Shown: positions 26,445-38,232 of the stretch, one piece after another
Numbering within the stretch: the first letter of the stretch is position 1
Layout of the letters: each line of letters starts with the position of its first letter
Source of the DNA: Streptomyces sp. NRRL F-5727
GTDB taxonomy: Bacteria > Actinomycetota > Actinomycetes > Streptomycetales > Streptomycetaceae
Assembly: GCF_000719555.1 (NCBI RefSeq)
Contig: NZ_JOGX01000001.1
Span: forward strand, 276,137 to 340,136
Direction of reading: 5' to 3'
Length of the DNA: 64,000 bases
Notes under the pieces: model-generated
What the model saw: only the letters and a program-made list of their open reading frames with translations
The model's database searches: none
What the model was told of the DNA's origin: nothing
Program-made: the position numbers and the translations under genes

Positions 26445-27101
26445 ATGACACAGCAGGCCACCGACGGCACGCGCTGGCATCTGGCCGGCGACTGGTTCGA
26501 CGTGTGCAAATGCGCCATTCCCTGCCCGTGCACGTTCGCCCAGCCCCCCACCTACGGCGACTGCGAGGGCGTCCTGGTCTGGCACATCCGGGAGGGCCAC
26601 TTCGGCGACGTACGGCTCGACGACCTCAACGTCCTGATGCTCGGCTCCTTCGAGGGCAACCCGTGGGCGGGCACCCACACCGAGCCGTTCGCCGCGGTCT
26701 TCCTGGACGAGCGGGCCGACGAACGGCAGCGGGCCGCGCTCGGGGCCGTGTTCGGCGGTGAGGCGGGCGGCTGGCCGGCGGAGTTCGGGGCGATGTTCCA
26801 CCCCGAGATGCGCGGCATGGACGTGGCTCCGATCCACGTGGAGGTCGACGAGGACCTGGCCACGTGGCGAGCCGAGATCCCGGGCCGCGTCACGGCGGCC
26901 GCCGAGGCGCTGACCGGCCCGACCACCCCGGACGGCGCTCGCGTGCAGGTCCTCAACGCGCCGGGGGCCGAGGTGGGCCCGGGCCAGGTCGCCACCTGGG
27001 GGCGGGCCACCGTCGACCGTGCCGACGCGTTCGGCTTCTCCTGGGAGCGCACCGGGAAGTCGAGCAAGTACTTCCCCTTCGACTGGAGCGGCCCCGACTG
27101 A
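26445..27101 (+). CDS. DUF1326 domain protein
   Basis: A 218-residue soluble protein beginning with the family hallmark WFDVCKCAIPCPCTFA, a C-x-C-x3-C-x-C cluster that could hold a metal ion. A mixed alpha/beta body follows, with DVAPIHVEVDED and the C-terminal FSWERTGKSSKYFPFDWSG. The strong site GGAGGCAGCGAG precedes the ATG. Co-occurrence with the DUF2182 membrane protein upstream suggests a shared metal-linked function, which remains undescribed. Confidence 0.82.
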   Translation: MTQQATDGTRWHLAGDWFDVCKCAIPCPCTFAQPPTYGDCEGVLVWHIREGHFGDVRLDDLNVLMLGSFEGNPWAGTHTEPFAAVFLDERADERQRAALGAVFGGEAGGWPAEFGAMFHPEMRGMDVAPIHVEVDEDLATWRAEIPGRVTAAAEALTGPTTPDGARVQVLNAPGAEVGPGQVATWGRATVDRADAFGFSWERTGKSSKYFPFDWSGPD

Positions 27102-27151
27102 GCGGCCCCGACCGACCGGCCCGGCCCCGGCGGACCGGCCCGGCCGCCCGG

Positions 27152-27184
27152 GCCGGTCCGCGGGCACGACGCCCGCGGACCGGC
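27152..27184. terminator. Bidirectional terminator
   Basis: Perfect 14-base-pair stem (27152-27165 with 27171-27184) and loop ACGAC, lying between the convergent DUF1326 and GH74 genes. It divides the accessory left part of the window from the hemicellulose locus. Confidence 0.85.
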
Positions 27185-27197
27185 TCGGGGGTGGGGG

Positions 27198-29825
27198 TCA
27201 GGACGGGTCGCCGTACTGGAGGCCGCGTCCGTTGGTGCCGATGTACACCCGGCCGAAGGTGTCGGGGTCGCCGGTGACGACCCCGACACCGCCGATGCTG
27301 CCCCACTGGTGGGCGTCGTCGTTGACCCGGAGCCAGGTGGCGCCCTTGTCGGTGGAGCGGAAGACGCCGGTGACGTCCTTGACCGTGCCGATCAGGTACA
27401 GGGCCTGGTAGGAGGCGCCGGGTGCGGCCTTGCCGAAGCCGAGGGCGGACGCCGACTTCACCGTGGCGACCTTGGTGAAGGTCCGGCCGCCGTCGGTGGA
27501 GTGCAGCAGCCCCTGGCCGCCGCCGGCGATCCACAGGTGCCCCGCGACGCCGGGGACGGCCGTGAGCCGGCCGTCGGCGGGGAGGCCGGTCGCCCGGGCG
27601 GCGAAGGTCGCCCCGCCGTCGGTGCTGGCGTGGAGCGTGCCGCCGGACAGTGAGTAGAACGTCCTGGCCGAGGAGCGGTCGGCGACGACGACGGCGCCGG
27701 TACCCAGGCCGCGGACCTTCGACCAGCTCGATCCCTTGTCGGTCGAGCGGTACGGAGCCTGGCCGGCCTGGGTCCAGACGAGGGTGGAGCCGTCCGCGGC
27801 GAGCGCGATCCGGCCGTCCCGGGCGTCGGCCACCGGCTCCGACCCGAAGCCCTTCCAGTTGATGCCGCCGTCGGTCGAGTAGGCGCCGTCCTGGGCGCCG
27901 CCCCGGCCGACCCGGACCATCATCGACGGCTTGGACTGGGCGAAGTCGATGTCGGTGCTGTTGGTCATGGTCGGGTTGGCGAGCCGCCCCGCGGGCACCT
28001 TGGTCAGGGAGTCGTGGCGGAAGCCGCCCTGGTCGCCCATGGCGGTGACGACGGTGGCGCCGCCGGGCGGGGCGATCGCGTCCATCAGCGCGGTCTCCTC
28101 CAGGCCCCGGGCCCCCACGGTCCAGTGGCTGGTGCCGCCGCTGTCGGTGGCGGTGGCGTCCTTGCTGCGCCAGATGCCGTTGCCGGTGCCGTACAGCACG
28201 TGTCCGGAGGCGAAGGGGTCGATGGCCAGGGCGGTCATCCAGTGGCCGGTGTGGGTGCCGACGTAGGGGGCGGCGGCGGCGTCCCGTACCGACCTTTCCG
28301 ACAACGCCTTCCAGGTGGTGCCACCGTCGGTGGAGCGGTAGATCTCGTCCTCGGGCCACCAGCGGTCGAGGGTGGTGACCATCACCGTGGAGGGCTTGCG
28401 CGGGTCGACGGCCAGGCCGGAGAAGCCGTAGCCGCCCCGGGAGGGGGAGACGTCCTTCCACGCCCCGCTCTTCGGCGTGTGCTTCCACACGGAGCCCGCC
28501 GTCACGCCGTTGGGTCCCAGGGCGTCGGTGTACGTCAGGTACAGCGAGCCGTCACCGGAGACCACGCCGTGCTGCGGCAGTTGGCCCTTGGGCTGCCCGG
28601 GGACGGCCTGCCAGGTGGCGCCGCCGTCGGTGGAGCGGTACAGGGAGGTGGACTTGTCGGCGACGCCCACGTAGATCGTCCTGCTGCCGGCCGGGCCGTA
28701 GGTCACGAAGGAGACGCCGGCGCCGCTGCCCGCCCCGTCCTTGACGGGGAACGAGGAGACCTGCCGCCATGTCGCACCGCTGTCGGTGCTGCGCCACAGG
28801 CCGTTCTTGCGGGTCCCCAGCAGCAGGGTGCGGTTGTCCGAGGGGTCGATCACGAGCCGTTCGCCCGCCCCGCGGCCGTCCTCGTTGCCGCCCAGCTTGA
28901 AGGGGAGGTCCGTGCGCCGGAAGGTGCGGCCCCGGTCGGTGGAGCGCAGGATCGCGCCGTTCCCGGCCCACTCGTTGGTGTACGTGCCCGCCGCGAGGTA
29001 GAGCCGGTCGGGCGCGACCGGGTCGGTGGCCAGCGCGTCGATGCCCAGCAGGTTCCAGTCCTTCTCGCCGAGCCCGTCGGTCAGCGGGATCCACTGCTCG
29101 GCCGCCGGGTCCCAGCGGTAGGCGCCGCCCATGTCCGTACGCGCGTACAGCAGGCCCTTCTCCCGCGGGTTGAACACCAGTCCGGTGACGTAACCGCCGC
29201 CGACCACCTGGGCGTTCTTCCACACATAGGGTCCGGTCGCGGCCGCCTGGGGGGCGGTCACCTTCACCAGCCTCCACTGCTGGTTGGCGGTGCCCCGGCC
29301 GGGATACTGGATCACCGCCGCGCCCTGGGCCGTGGAACCACCGGAGACGTCCAGCACCAGGCCGCTCCTGCGGGAGGTGAAGGTGACGGCGCCGGAACCG
29401 CTCACGTCGTCGATCCGCCACTCCTGGGCGGTGGAGGAGCTGTCGCTCTGCTGCTCGGCGGCGGCCGACCGGGCGGTCGATCCGCCGGCTATGCCCAGCA
29501 CCTTGCCGCTGTTGCGGTTCACGAGCTCGTAGTAGCCGTTGCCGGTGGACCGCAGTCGCCACTGCTGGTTGGCGGTGTTCTGGTCGGTCCACTGCTGGAC
29601 GCGGGTGCCGTCGGCGGTGGAGAAGGAGCTGACGTCCAGCACCTTGCCGCTGCGCACGGAGACCAGCCGGTAGTAGGCGTTGCCGTCGACCGTCGCGGCC
29701 TGCGAGTCGTCCTGCGTCAGCAGCAGGTACGGCACGACGGCGGCGGGGGCTCCGATCAGCAGGGCGGTCGCGCTCCAGCGACGGCGGTGCCGGCCGCGGC
29801 GCCCGCCGTTCGTGGGGTTGTTCAT
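27198..29825 (-). CDS. Secreted GH74 xyloglucanase with N-terminal CBM13 (ricin-type) domain
   Basis: An 875-residue secreted enzyme. Residues 1-~45 are a twin-Arg-rich signal sequence (RRGRHRRRWSAT, hydrophobic core, ending SQAAT). Residues ~46-190 are a ricin-B/CBM13 trefoil with three QQW-type repeats. Residues ~200-875 form the GH74 double seven-bladed propeller, with repeated sortilin-like motifs (RSTDGGATW, RSTDKGSSW, HSTDGGRTF). The opening VVGGGYVTGLVFNP and DMGGAYRWD are typical of GH74; one catalytic Asp is expected in that region. It cleaves xyloglucan backbones. CBM13 more commonly accompanies xylanases, and most GH74 enzymes carry CBM2 instead. It is 39 bases downstream of the GH10-CBM13-GH62 gene. 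Confidence 0.9.
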   Translation of the reverse strand: MNNPTNGGRRGRHRRRWSATALLIGAPAAVVPYLLLTQDDSQAATVDGNAYYRLVSVRSGKVLDVSSFSTADGTRVQQWTDQNTANQQWRLRSTGNGYYELVNRNSGKVLGIAGGSTARSAAAEQQSDSSSTAQEWRIDDVSGSGAVTFTSRRSGLVLDVSGGSTAQGAAVIQYPGRGTANQQWRLVKVTAPQAAATGPYVWKNAQVVGGGYVTGLVFNPREKGLLYARTDMGGAYRWDPAAEQWIPLTDGLGEKDWNLLGIDALATDPVAPDRLYLAAGTYTNEWAGNGAILRSTDRGRTFRRTDLPFKLGGNEDGRGAGERLVIDPSDNRTLLLGTRKNGLWRSTDSGATWRQVSSFPVKDGAGSGAGVSFVTYGPAGSRTIYVGVADKSTSLYRSTDGGATWQAVPGQPKGQLPQHGVVSGDGSLYLTYTDALGPNGVTAGSVWKHTPKSGAWKDVSPSRGGYGFSGLAVDPRKPSTVMVTTLDRWWPEDEIYRSTDGGTTWKALSERSVRDAAAAPYVGTHTGHWMTALAIDPFASGHVLYGTGNGIWRSKDATATDSGGTSHWTVGARGLEETALMDAIAPPGGATVVTAMGDQGGFRHDSLTKVPAGRLANPTMTNSTDIDFAQSKPSMMVRVGRGGAQDGAYSTDGGINWKGFGSEPVADARDGRIALAADGSTLVWTQAGQAPYRSTDKGSSWSKVRGLGTGAVVVADRSSARTFYSLSGGTLHASTDGGATFAARATGLPADGRLTAVPGVAGHLWIAGGGQGLLHSTDGGRTFTKVATVKSASALGFGKAAPGASYQALYLIGTVKDVTGVFRSTDKGATWLRVNDDAHQWGSIGGVGVVTGDPDTFGRVYIGTNGRGLQYGDPS

Positions 29826-29864
29826 GGGGGGTGTTCTCCTTGTGGAACCGTGGATCAGGGGAGG

Positions 29865-32414
<2,550 letters not shown>

Positions 32415-32431
32415 TCAGCCGGGAGCGGTGC

Positions 32432-34006
32432 TCAGGCCCAGGCTCCGCGCACGAGGAAGGACGCCTGGCCGGCGAAGGTCCGGGTGCCGTCGGAGCCGTC
32501 GAGCCAGATGCCGCCGTCACGATGGCGGAGGACCGTGTCGGGGTAGTTGTGCGCGTGCAGGGTCACCGACCCCGCGGCGGCGCCGGGGCGCGGGCAGAAC
32601 GTCGCGTCCTCGCGGAACAGTGCGCTGCCGTCGTCGGCGCTCAGCCGCAGCCGGAGGTAGTGGTGGCGGAGATACCGCCCGTCCGCGGCGCGGAAGGTGA
32701 CGCATCGGGCGTCGGCCAGCCCCTCGACGACGGTGAGGGTGCCCCGCTGCCGGTCCTGCGGGCCGCTGGTGGCGGAGACCGGGCCGAGCGTCGCGTGGTC
32801 GCCGGCGTAGGTGACGAACAGGCCGGGTCGGTCCACGGACTCCAGCGACCGCGCGCCCAGCGGGACGGTGCCGGTGGCCGCGGACGGAGCGGCCGGGGAC
32901 GGCGCGGTCGGCGGGGTGGTGGCCGGCGGGGCGGTGGGCGACGGGGTGGCCGTGGCGGTGCCGGCGGTGGGAGCGGCGGTGACGGCGGGGGGCCTGGGCG
33001 CGGACTCCGGCCAGGTGGCGTAGGTGGCGGTCCCGGCGACGAGCACCGCGCCGGCGACGAGGCCGACCAGCGGGTGTGCGGTCACCGCCGCGTGGAGTTT
33101 GCCGATCAGTACGCCGTGCGGAGCGGCGCTTCCCGCCGCCGTGCCGACGGTCGCGGCGACGGGTGCCGCGGCCAGCCCGGCGGCGCTCGCGGCGGTGCCC
33201 GACAGCAGTCCCTTGGCGATGAGCGCGGAGACCAGTGCGGCGGGGACGGTCAGCGTGGTGAGGCTGAGGGGCAGCAGTTCGGCCGGAACGCGTTCCGCCG
33301 TCGACCCCGTGCAGACGGGACAGTCACGGGTGTGCCGCGCCAGCCGCTTGCGCCACACCGACGCGTGGTGGCCGTCCCAGCCGACGACGGCCTCGTCGAG
33401 CTGCCGACAGCGCGGGTCGGCCTCCAGCGCGGCGACGATCGTCCGGCACAGTTCCAGCTGCTCGCGCATCCGCTGCAGGCGCACTCCGACGTGGGCGACC
33501 GAGAGCCCCGTCGCGGCGGCGATGTCGTCGCGGCTCAGCAGACCGGCGCACTCCTGCCACCAGAGGGACAGCAGCAGCCGGTGGTCCGGGTCGAGCCACC
33601 GGCCGGCCTCGACGACCCGGCGGCGCTCGTCCGAGACGTGCAGCCGCAGGATCGCCGCGTCCACGGGTTCGGCTCCGGGGTCCGGTATCCGGCCCGCCTC
33701 GTCGAGGGCCGTGGTCCGGTCGGCGAGGGCGAGCCTCCGGTGCAGGTGGCTGTTGATCTGGCGGAGCGTGATCGACACGAGCCAGGACCGGAAGCTCTCC
33801 GGGGTGCGCACGGCGGGCAGGTCGCGGACCACGCGCAGCAGGGTCTCCTGCACGACGTCGTCGACGTCGGCGTGCCCGCTCAGCGCCCTGCCGACGATGT
33901 TGTAGACCAGCGGCAGGTAGGCGGCGATCAGCTCCTCGCGTGCCCGGTCGTCACCGGCCTGCGCCGCGACGACCAGTCCCGCGTGATGCACGGCGATGGT
34001 CCCCAT
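32432..34006 (-). CDS. Membrane-tethered ECF-type sigma factor with extracellular AbfB (CBM42) domain
   Basis: A 524-residue protein. Residues ~20-90 match sigma-70 region 2 (DVDDVVQETLLRVVRDL, FRSWLVSITLRQINSHL). Residues ~135-190 match region 4 (LLSRDDIAAATGLSVAHVGVRL). H225-x3-C229-x2-C232 (HTRDCPVC) has the spacing of zinc-binding anti-sigma (ZAS) motifs. A membrane helix spans ~302-330, then comes a ~50-residue Thr/Pro/Ala linker, then an AbfB domain (~383-524) with YLRHHYLRLRL, DGSALFREDATF and LHAHNYPDTVLRH. It probably senses arabinose-substituted polysaccharide outside and drives transcription inside, with DNA-binding parts, self-inhibitor and sensor in one chain. AAGGCAGGA precedes the ATG. 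It lies between two GH62 genes, each separated by an intergenic region. Confidence 0.85.
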   Translation of the reverse strand: MGTIAVHHAGLVVAAQAGDDRAREELIAAYLPLVYNIVGRALSGHADVDDVVQETLLRVVRDLPAVRTPESFRSWLVSITLRQINSHLHRRLALADRTTALDEAGRIPDPGAEPVDAAILRLHVSDERRRVVEAGRWLDPDHRLLLSLWWQECAGLLSRDDIAAATGLSVAHVGVRLQRMREQLELCRTIVAALEADPRCRQLDEAVVGWDGHHASVWRKRLARHTRDCPVCTGSTAERVPAELLPLSLTTLTVPAALVSALIAKGLLSGTAASAAGLAAAPVAATVGTAAGSAAPHGVLIGKLHAAVTAHPLVGLVAGAVLVAGTATYATWPESAPRPPAVTAAPTAGTATATPSPTAPPATTPPTAPSPAAPSAATGTVPLGARSLESVDRPGLFVTYAGDHATLGPVSATSGPQDRQRGTLTVVEGLADARCVTFRAADGRYLRHHYLRLRLSADDGSALFREDATFCPRPGAAAGSVTLHAHNYPDTVLRHRDGGIWLDGSDGTRTFAGQASFLVRGAWA

Positions 34007-34085
34007 TCCTGCCTTCTTCGGGATGCGATCCGCCCGGTACGGCTGCGTACCGCGGCGCCCGCAAAGATATACGGCCGAGACCGGT

Positions 34086-34124
34086 GGCCACCGCGACCCC
34101 TCCGGCTGAGGGGGTACGGTGGCC
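34086..34124 (-). terminator. Hairpin after the GH62 gene
   Basis: GGCCACCG and CCCC pair with GGGG and CGGTGGCC around a 9-base loop, with a 3x3 internal bulge. It starts 22 bases after the stop of the leftward CBM13-GH62 gene, so that transcript probably ends here and the sigma-factor gene has its own promoter in the remaining ~80 bases, where the AT-rich GTATATCTTTGC (minus strand) lies. Confidence 0.55.
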
Positions 34125-34146
34125 GCCGAGTGCTCGTCCGGCGTCG

Positions 34147-35625
34147 TCAGCGCTGCTGCGTCAGCAGGCCCGGCCGGTACGGCCACTGGCCGTAGTCGCC
34201 GCCGGAGTTGGGGTCGCGTCCCTGGTAGAGGAAGCGCAGGTTGCAGGGGTCGACCGTGAAGGTCTGGTCGGCGCTGGTGCGGATCAGTTCGCCGTGGCTG
34301 ATGTCGTTGGTCCAGGTGGCGCCGCTGTTGGCCCTGCCGGCGAAGGGGTTGCTCTCCGTCGCGGCCTGGGGCGTCCAGGTGCCGTTCAGGCTGGTGGCCG
34401 TGAACGAGCGGAAGTAGCGCTGCTCGGTCGCGCCCCGCGCCTCGACGATCATGAGGTACTGGTTCTGGTCCTTGAGCTTGTAGACCTGCGGCGCCTCGAA
34501 GAGGTTCTTGACGGTGTCGCTCATGACGGTCGTGTAGGAGGAGCCGAAGCTGGCCGGGAAGTTCCCGATCGGCATGCTCGCCCGGTAGATCTTGCCGTTG
34601 TCACCGGCGAAGAACAGGTAGATGTTCCGGTCGTCGGCGATGAGGGTCTGGTCGATGGGGCCCGTTCCGGAGTCGGCGATGGTTCCGGAGAAGAGCTCCT
34701 GCTCCGCCGACCAGCCGTTCGGGTTGCTGGGGTCGGTCGACGTCCGGTAGGAGAAGGCGGTCCGGCCCCACTGGTAGGCGAGCACCCAGATGTTCTTCGG
34801 CGCGAAGTAGAAGAGCGTGGGCGCCACGACGGAGTTCGACATCTCGTTCTGGCCGGTCGTGGCCATCTGCGACCAGTCGGTGAAGGGGGTGAAGTTCATC
34901 GAGCGCCAGCCCACTCCCGTCCCCGCGGAGCCGTGCGTGGTCGCGTAGACGAGGTGCTTTCCGTTGTAGGGAGCGACGGTGAAGTCCTTGAGCGAGGCCC
35001 ATCCGGTCTTGGGCTGCGCCAGCGGGCCCGTGGACGACCAGCGGTACGTCGAGGGAAGGGCGCAGGTGCCGGGGGTGGTGCCGCCGGCGACCTTGACGAG
35101 CTGCCACTGCTGGTTGGCGCCGCCCCAGTCGTCGTACTGGACGATGTTCGCGCCGTCGGCGGTGGAGGCGCCCTGGACTTCGAGGGCCTTGCCGCTGTGG
35201 CGGGCGATCAGCCTGACGTGGCCGTCGGCGCTGTCGGCGAGCCGCCACTGCTGGTTGGTGCGGTTGAGGTCGGTCCACTGGACGACCGCGCCGCCGTTGG
35301 CGGTGGAGCTGTTCTGGACGTCCAGGACCTTGCCGGAGTGGCGGGACTTGACGCGGTAGTAGCCGTCGCCGGAGGCGACGAACTGCCACTGCTGCTGGTT
35401 CTGGTCGTTCCTGGACCACTGGGTGATGCGGGCGCCGTCGCCGGTCGCGAGGTTGTAGACGTCCAGGGCCTTGCCGCTGTTGCGGTTGACCAGGACGTAC
35501 CAGGCGTTGGTGTCGACGGTCGCCGCGGCGGCGGGCGGGGCCGTGAGGAGGCTCGCCCCCAGCAGCAGGGACGACAGGACCGCGAGGACGAGGCTCAGGA
35601 TCAGGGGTGGACGGCGGAATCTCAT
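34147..35625 (-). CDS. Secreted CBM13-GH62 alpha-L-arabinofuranosidase
   Basis: A 492-residue secreted protein. Residues 1-~35 are a signal peptide ending APPAAAAT. Residues ~36-178 form a CBM13/ricin trefoil (QQQWQF, NQQWRL, NQQWQL). Residues ~188-492 form the GH62 propeller with [31 protein letters not shown] and [21 protein letters not shown]. It should remove arabinofuranosyl groups from arabinoxylan. GAAGGAG is 9 bases before the ATG, inside the last codons of the cupin gene, and the two genes share one base (TGATG), so a secreted enzyme is translationally coupled to cytoplasmic proteins. Confidence 0.92.
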   Translation of the reverse strand: MRFRRPPLILSLVLAVLSSLLLGASLLTAPPAAAATVDTNAWYVLVNRNSGKALDVYNLATGDGARITQWSRNDQNQQQWQFVASGDGYYRVKSRHSGKVLDVQNSSTANGGAVVQWTDLNRTNQQWRLADSADGHVRLIARHSGKALEVQGASTADGANIVQYDDWGGANQQWQLVKVAGGTTPGTCALPSTYRWSSTGPLAQPKTGWASLKDFTVAPYNGKHLVYATTHGSAGTGVGWRSMNFTPFTDWSQMATTGQNEMSNSVVAPTLFYFAPKNIWVLAYQWGRTAFSYRTSTDPSNPNGWSAEQELFSGTIADSGTGPIDQTLIADDRNIYLFFAGDNGKIYRASMPIGNFPASFGSSYTTVMSDTVKNLFEAPQVYKLKDQNQYLMIVEARGATEQRYFRSFTATSLNGTWTPQAATESNPFAGRANSGATWTNDISHGELIRTSADQTFTVDPCNLRFLYQGRDPNSGGDYGQWPYRPGLLTQQR

Positions 35626-36332
35626 CAGGACTGCTCCTTCGGGGGATGGGGGTGAGAGGTGGGTACGGGGTAGGGGTGCAGGTGGCCGCACATGCCGAAG
35701 CGCGTGTGCTCGGGGCGCTCCAGTCGCGCCACCGCGCCGTGGTCGAGGTGGGAGAGGTCGCCGGTCCGCAGCGCCGCCAGTTGGCCGCCGGTCGCGAGGG
35801 CCGCGGACAGGGGGCCGTCGCGCCAGCGGACCCACCAGGCGTCGAGGAGGTCCCGCTTCAGGCGGTGGGCAGCGGCGTGGAACTCCGGGAGTCCGCCCTC
35901 GCGCAGCAGCAGGAAGCCTTCGAGTGCCAGGTCGCGGCGGCGGCGTGCCGCCGCGGCATGGTCGCCGGTCAGGGCGGCCGCCGCCTGGTAGGCGTCGGGA
36001 TCGGCGAGGACGGGCGCGGGGAAGGTGAAGACGGCGTCGCCGGCCTCGGGGAGCCCGCTGTTCTGCATGAGCACCACGAGGCGCAGGCCGCCGGAGTTGA
36101 CGAGGCGGTGGATCGTCCCGGGGGTGAACCAGACGACGTCGCCGGGGCGCAGCGGGGTCTCCGCGTAGCCGCTGGTGGTGAGGGTCTGCACGCTGCCCGT
36201 GCCCTCGATGACGATGTACGCCTCCGAGCAGGCGAGGTGCATGTGGGGGGTGCCGCCGCAGAGCCCGTCGGCGGCCTCCCAGTCGTACACGGTCAGGCCG
36301 GAGACGCCCACGCCGCCGGGGAGCGGTGTCAC
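35625..36332 (-). CDS. Cupin domain protein
   Basis: About 235 residues without a signal peptide. Residues ~20-110 are a cupin barrel: [19 protein letters not shown] provides the His/His/Glu metal ligands of cupin motif 1, and [16 protein letters not shown] provides the His of motif 2. A helical C-terminal region follows. The GTG at 36332 overlaps the TGA of the upstream DUF6807 gene (GTGA) and has GGAG 8 bases before it; other starts lie upstream in frame. Its place between DUF6807 and GH62 genes suggests handling of a sugar or sugar acid, but the reaction is unknown. Confidence 0.78.
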   Translation of the reverse strand: MTPLPGGVGVSGLTVYDWEAADGLCGGTPHMHLACSEAYIVIEGTGSVQTLTTSGYAETPLRPGDVVWFTPGTIHRLVNSGGLRLVVLMQNSGLPEAGDAVFTFPAPVLADPDAYQAAAALTGDHAAAARRRRDLALEGFLLLREGGLPEFHAAAHRLKRDLLDAWWVRWRDGPLSAALATGGQLAALRTGDLSHLDHGAVARLERPEHTRFGMCGHLHPYPVPTSHPHPPKEQS

Positions 36333-37189
36333 CACGGGTGCTCCGTGACGTGCCGGGACAGGCGGTCGGGGGTCCACGCGCCGTCGGCGACGACGATCCG
36401 GTAGCGGCGCGACAGGGTGTCGCCCGGGGCCAGTGGCAGCTCCTCGTCGAAGGCCAGCGAGGGGTTGACGGCGGGGATGGGTTCGCTGCGGACGAACCAG
36501 CGGCCGGGGGCGTCCGGATCGTCCAGGAAGAGGAGCGTGGAGGCGCGGTCGACCTCGTCGTGGGTGCCGGCGAAGGCGAGCCAGTCGCCCTTCTCGCCCA
36601 TCGCGGGGCCGGTCACCGCGCCGCCGGTGAAGGCGCGCGGGCCGCGCCAGAACAGGCCGGAGTATCCGGCGAGTTCCCGGCCCTGGGTGCCGGGGCTGCC
36701 GAAGGTGAGGGTGGTGTCGTGGACGTTGGTGAGCGCGGTGGTGATCTCCAGGGTCCAGCAGTCGGTCTCGACGTCGCGTGCGGTCAGGGTGCGGCGCTCG
36801 TCGATCCAGTGCTCCCCCGCCATGGTGTGCCAGGCCAGGTCCTCGGTGATCACGGCGTGTCCGTGGCCGGTCTCGGCGGACACGGTGAGGCTGCGCATCG
36901 TGCCGAGGTTCGGCAGGTCGACGTAGCCCCGGCCGCGCAGGTAGGTGCCGCCGCCCCAGAAGTTCTGCCCGGACAGCCAGGACGCCGTGAACTGGATGCC
37001 CTTGTGCCAGCGGTGGTCGTGCGGCCGGTAGCCGGTGACGACGTCGCCGGCGAGCGTCCGCACCGGGTGCAGGTAGGGTTTCGGCGCCTCGAAGGGGTCC
37101 ATGACCGGCCGGTGCACGTAGCGGAAGAGGTCGACGTCGCGGGTGCGGACGGTCAGCGCGTCCTCGTCCCGCAGGAGTTCGAACGTCAT
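36329..37189 (-). CDS. DUF6807 (PmoA-like) family protein
   Basis: A 286-residue soluble beta-rich protein. It shows the family patterns [50 protein letters not shown] and AFAGTHDE. Database names such as methane oxygenase PmoA for this family are misleading; it is typically found next to Gfo/Idh/MocA oxidoreductases in carbohydrate loci and has no established activity. Conserved His and Asp in PHDHRWHKG could form an active or metal site. It starts inside the end of the oxidoreductase gene (ATGA) and ends inside the start of the cupin gene. Confidence 0.75.
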   Translation of the reverse strand: MTFELLRDEDALTVRTRDVDLFRYVHRPVMDPFEAPKPYLHPVRTLAGDVVTGYRPHDHRWHKGIQFTASWLSGQNFWGGGTYLRGRGYVDLPNLGTMRSLTVSAETGHGHAVITEDLAWHTMAGEHWIDERRTLTARDVETDCWTLEITTALTNVHDTTLTFGSPGTQGRELAGYSGLFWRGPRAFTGGAVTGPAMGEKGDWLAFAGTHDEVDRASTLLFLDDPDAPGRWFVRSEPIPAVNPSLAFDEELPLAPGDTLSRRYRIVVADGAWTPDRLSRHVTEHPW

Positions 37190-38232
37190 CGGAACACCTC
37201 CGGGCGTCCTCCGTTGAGCGAGTCGTAGAACGGGTCGGCGGCGTCGATCTCTCCGCGCCGGACCGGCAGGCCGGTGATCGCGGCCTTGTACAGGGCGGTG
37301 ACCAGTTCCATGGTCGGCCTGCCGAGGTCGGGCCGGATCCCCTTCTCGTAGCCGTCGAGGAAGGCGGCGAGCTGGGCGGTGTGCGAGCTGGGCAGGTCGT
37401 CCGGCGGCTCCCACGTCGCGCCGGGGGACCTGGCGGTGAAGGTCCAGTCGGCGTTGGAGTAGCCGTACAGGTGGCGGAGTTCGACCGTGGCGTCGGTGAG
37501 GTCGAACCGCAGGTAGCTCTCCTCGCGCGGGGAGAGGACGCTGTTGACGACCGTGGCGACGGCTCCGTTCTCGAAGCGGACCAGGGCGGCGGAGACGTCC
37601 TCGGTCTGGACGTCGCGGTCGAGGCGGCCGGCCATCGCCCGGACCTCGGCCCAGGGGCCGAGCACGTCCAGCATCAGGTCCATCTGGTGGATGCCGTGGC
37701 CCAGGGTCGGGCCGCCGCCCTCGCTCCGCCAGGTGCCGCGCCAGGGCACCTCGTAGTAGGCGTCGTCGCGGTACCACGCCGTGACGCACTGCGCGACCAG
37801 GGGGCGGCCGAGGGCCCCGGCCGCGATCCGCTCGCGCAGATGGCGGGCCCCCGAGCCGTACCGGTGCTGGAAGACCGCGCCGGCGACGGCGGGGCCCTCG
37901 GCGGCCTGGATCCGGTCGAGTTCGGCCAGGGACAGGGCCACCGGCTTCTCGCACCACACCCACGCCCCCGACTCCAGGCAGGCCACGGCCTGTTGGGCGT
38001 GCAGGTACGGCGGTGTGCAGAGGTGGACGAGGTCGGGGCGCTGCTCCCGGAGCATCGTGTGCAGGTCGGTGTAGACGGCGGGGATGCCGTGCCGGGCCGC
38101 GAACTCCTCGGCGCGCAGGGCGTCCACGTCGACGGCCGCCACGATCTCGGCCCGGTGCGCCTGTGCCCGGAGGGCGGGGACGTGGCAGACGCCGGCGATC
38201 CCGCCCGTTCCGACGATCGCCGTCCTGATCAT
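37186..38232 (-). CDS. Gfo/Idh/MocA family oxidoreductase
   Basis: A 348-residue NAD(P)-dependent sugar dehydrogenase-type protein. The dinucleotide-binding start TAIVGTGGIAGVCHVPAL, the second motif LVHLCTPPYLHAQQAVACLE and the catalytic EKPVALS Lys are intact. GGGPTLGHGIHQMDLM carries the conserved His-x3-Asp. Substrate probably is a pentose, uronic acid or derivative released from xylan, by context only. It overlaps the GH10 gene upstream and the DUF6807 gene downstream (both ATGA). Confidence 0.85.
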   Translation of the reverse strand: MIRTAIVGTGGIAGVCHVPALRAQAHRAEIVAAVDVDALRAEEFAARHGIPAVYTDLHTMLREQRPDLVHLCTPPYLHAQQAVACLESGAWVWCEKPVALSLAELDRIQAAEGPAVAGAVFQHRYGSGARHLRERIAAGALGRPLVAQCVTAWYRDDAYYEVPWRGTWRSEGGGPTLGHGIHQMDLMLDVLGPWAEVRAMAGRLDRDVQTEDVSAALVRFENGAVATVVNSVLSPREESYLRFDLTDATVELRHLYGYSNADWTFTARSPGATWEPPDDLPSSHTAQLAAFLDGYEKGIRPDLGRPTMELVTALYKAAITGLPVRRGEIDAADPFYDSLNGGRPEVFR

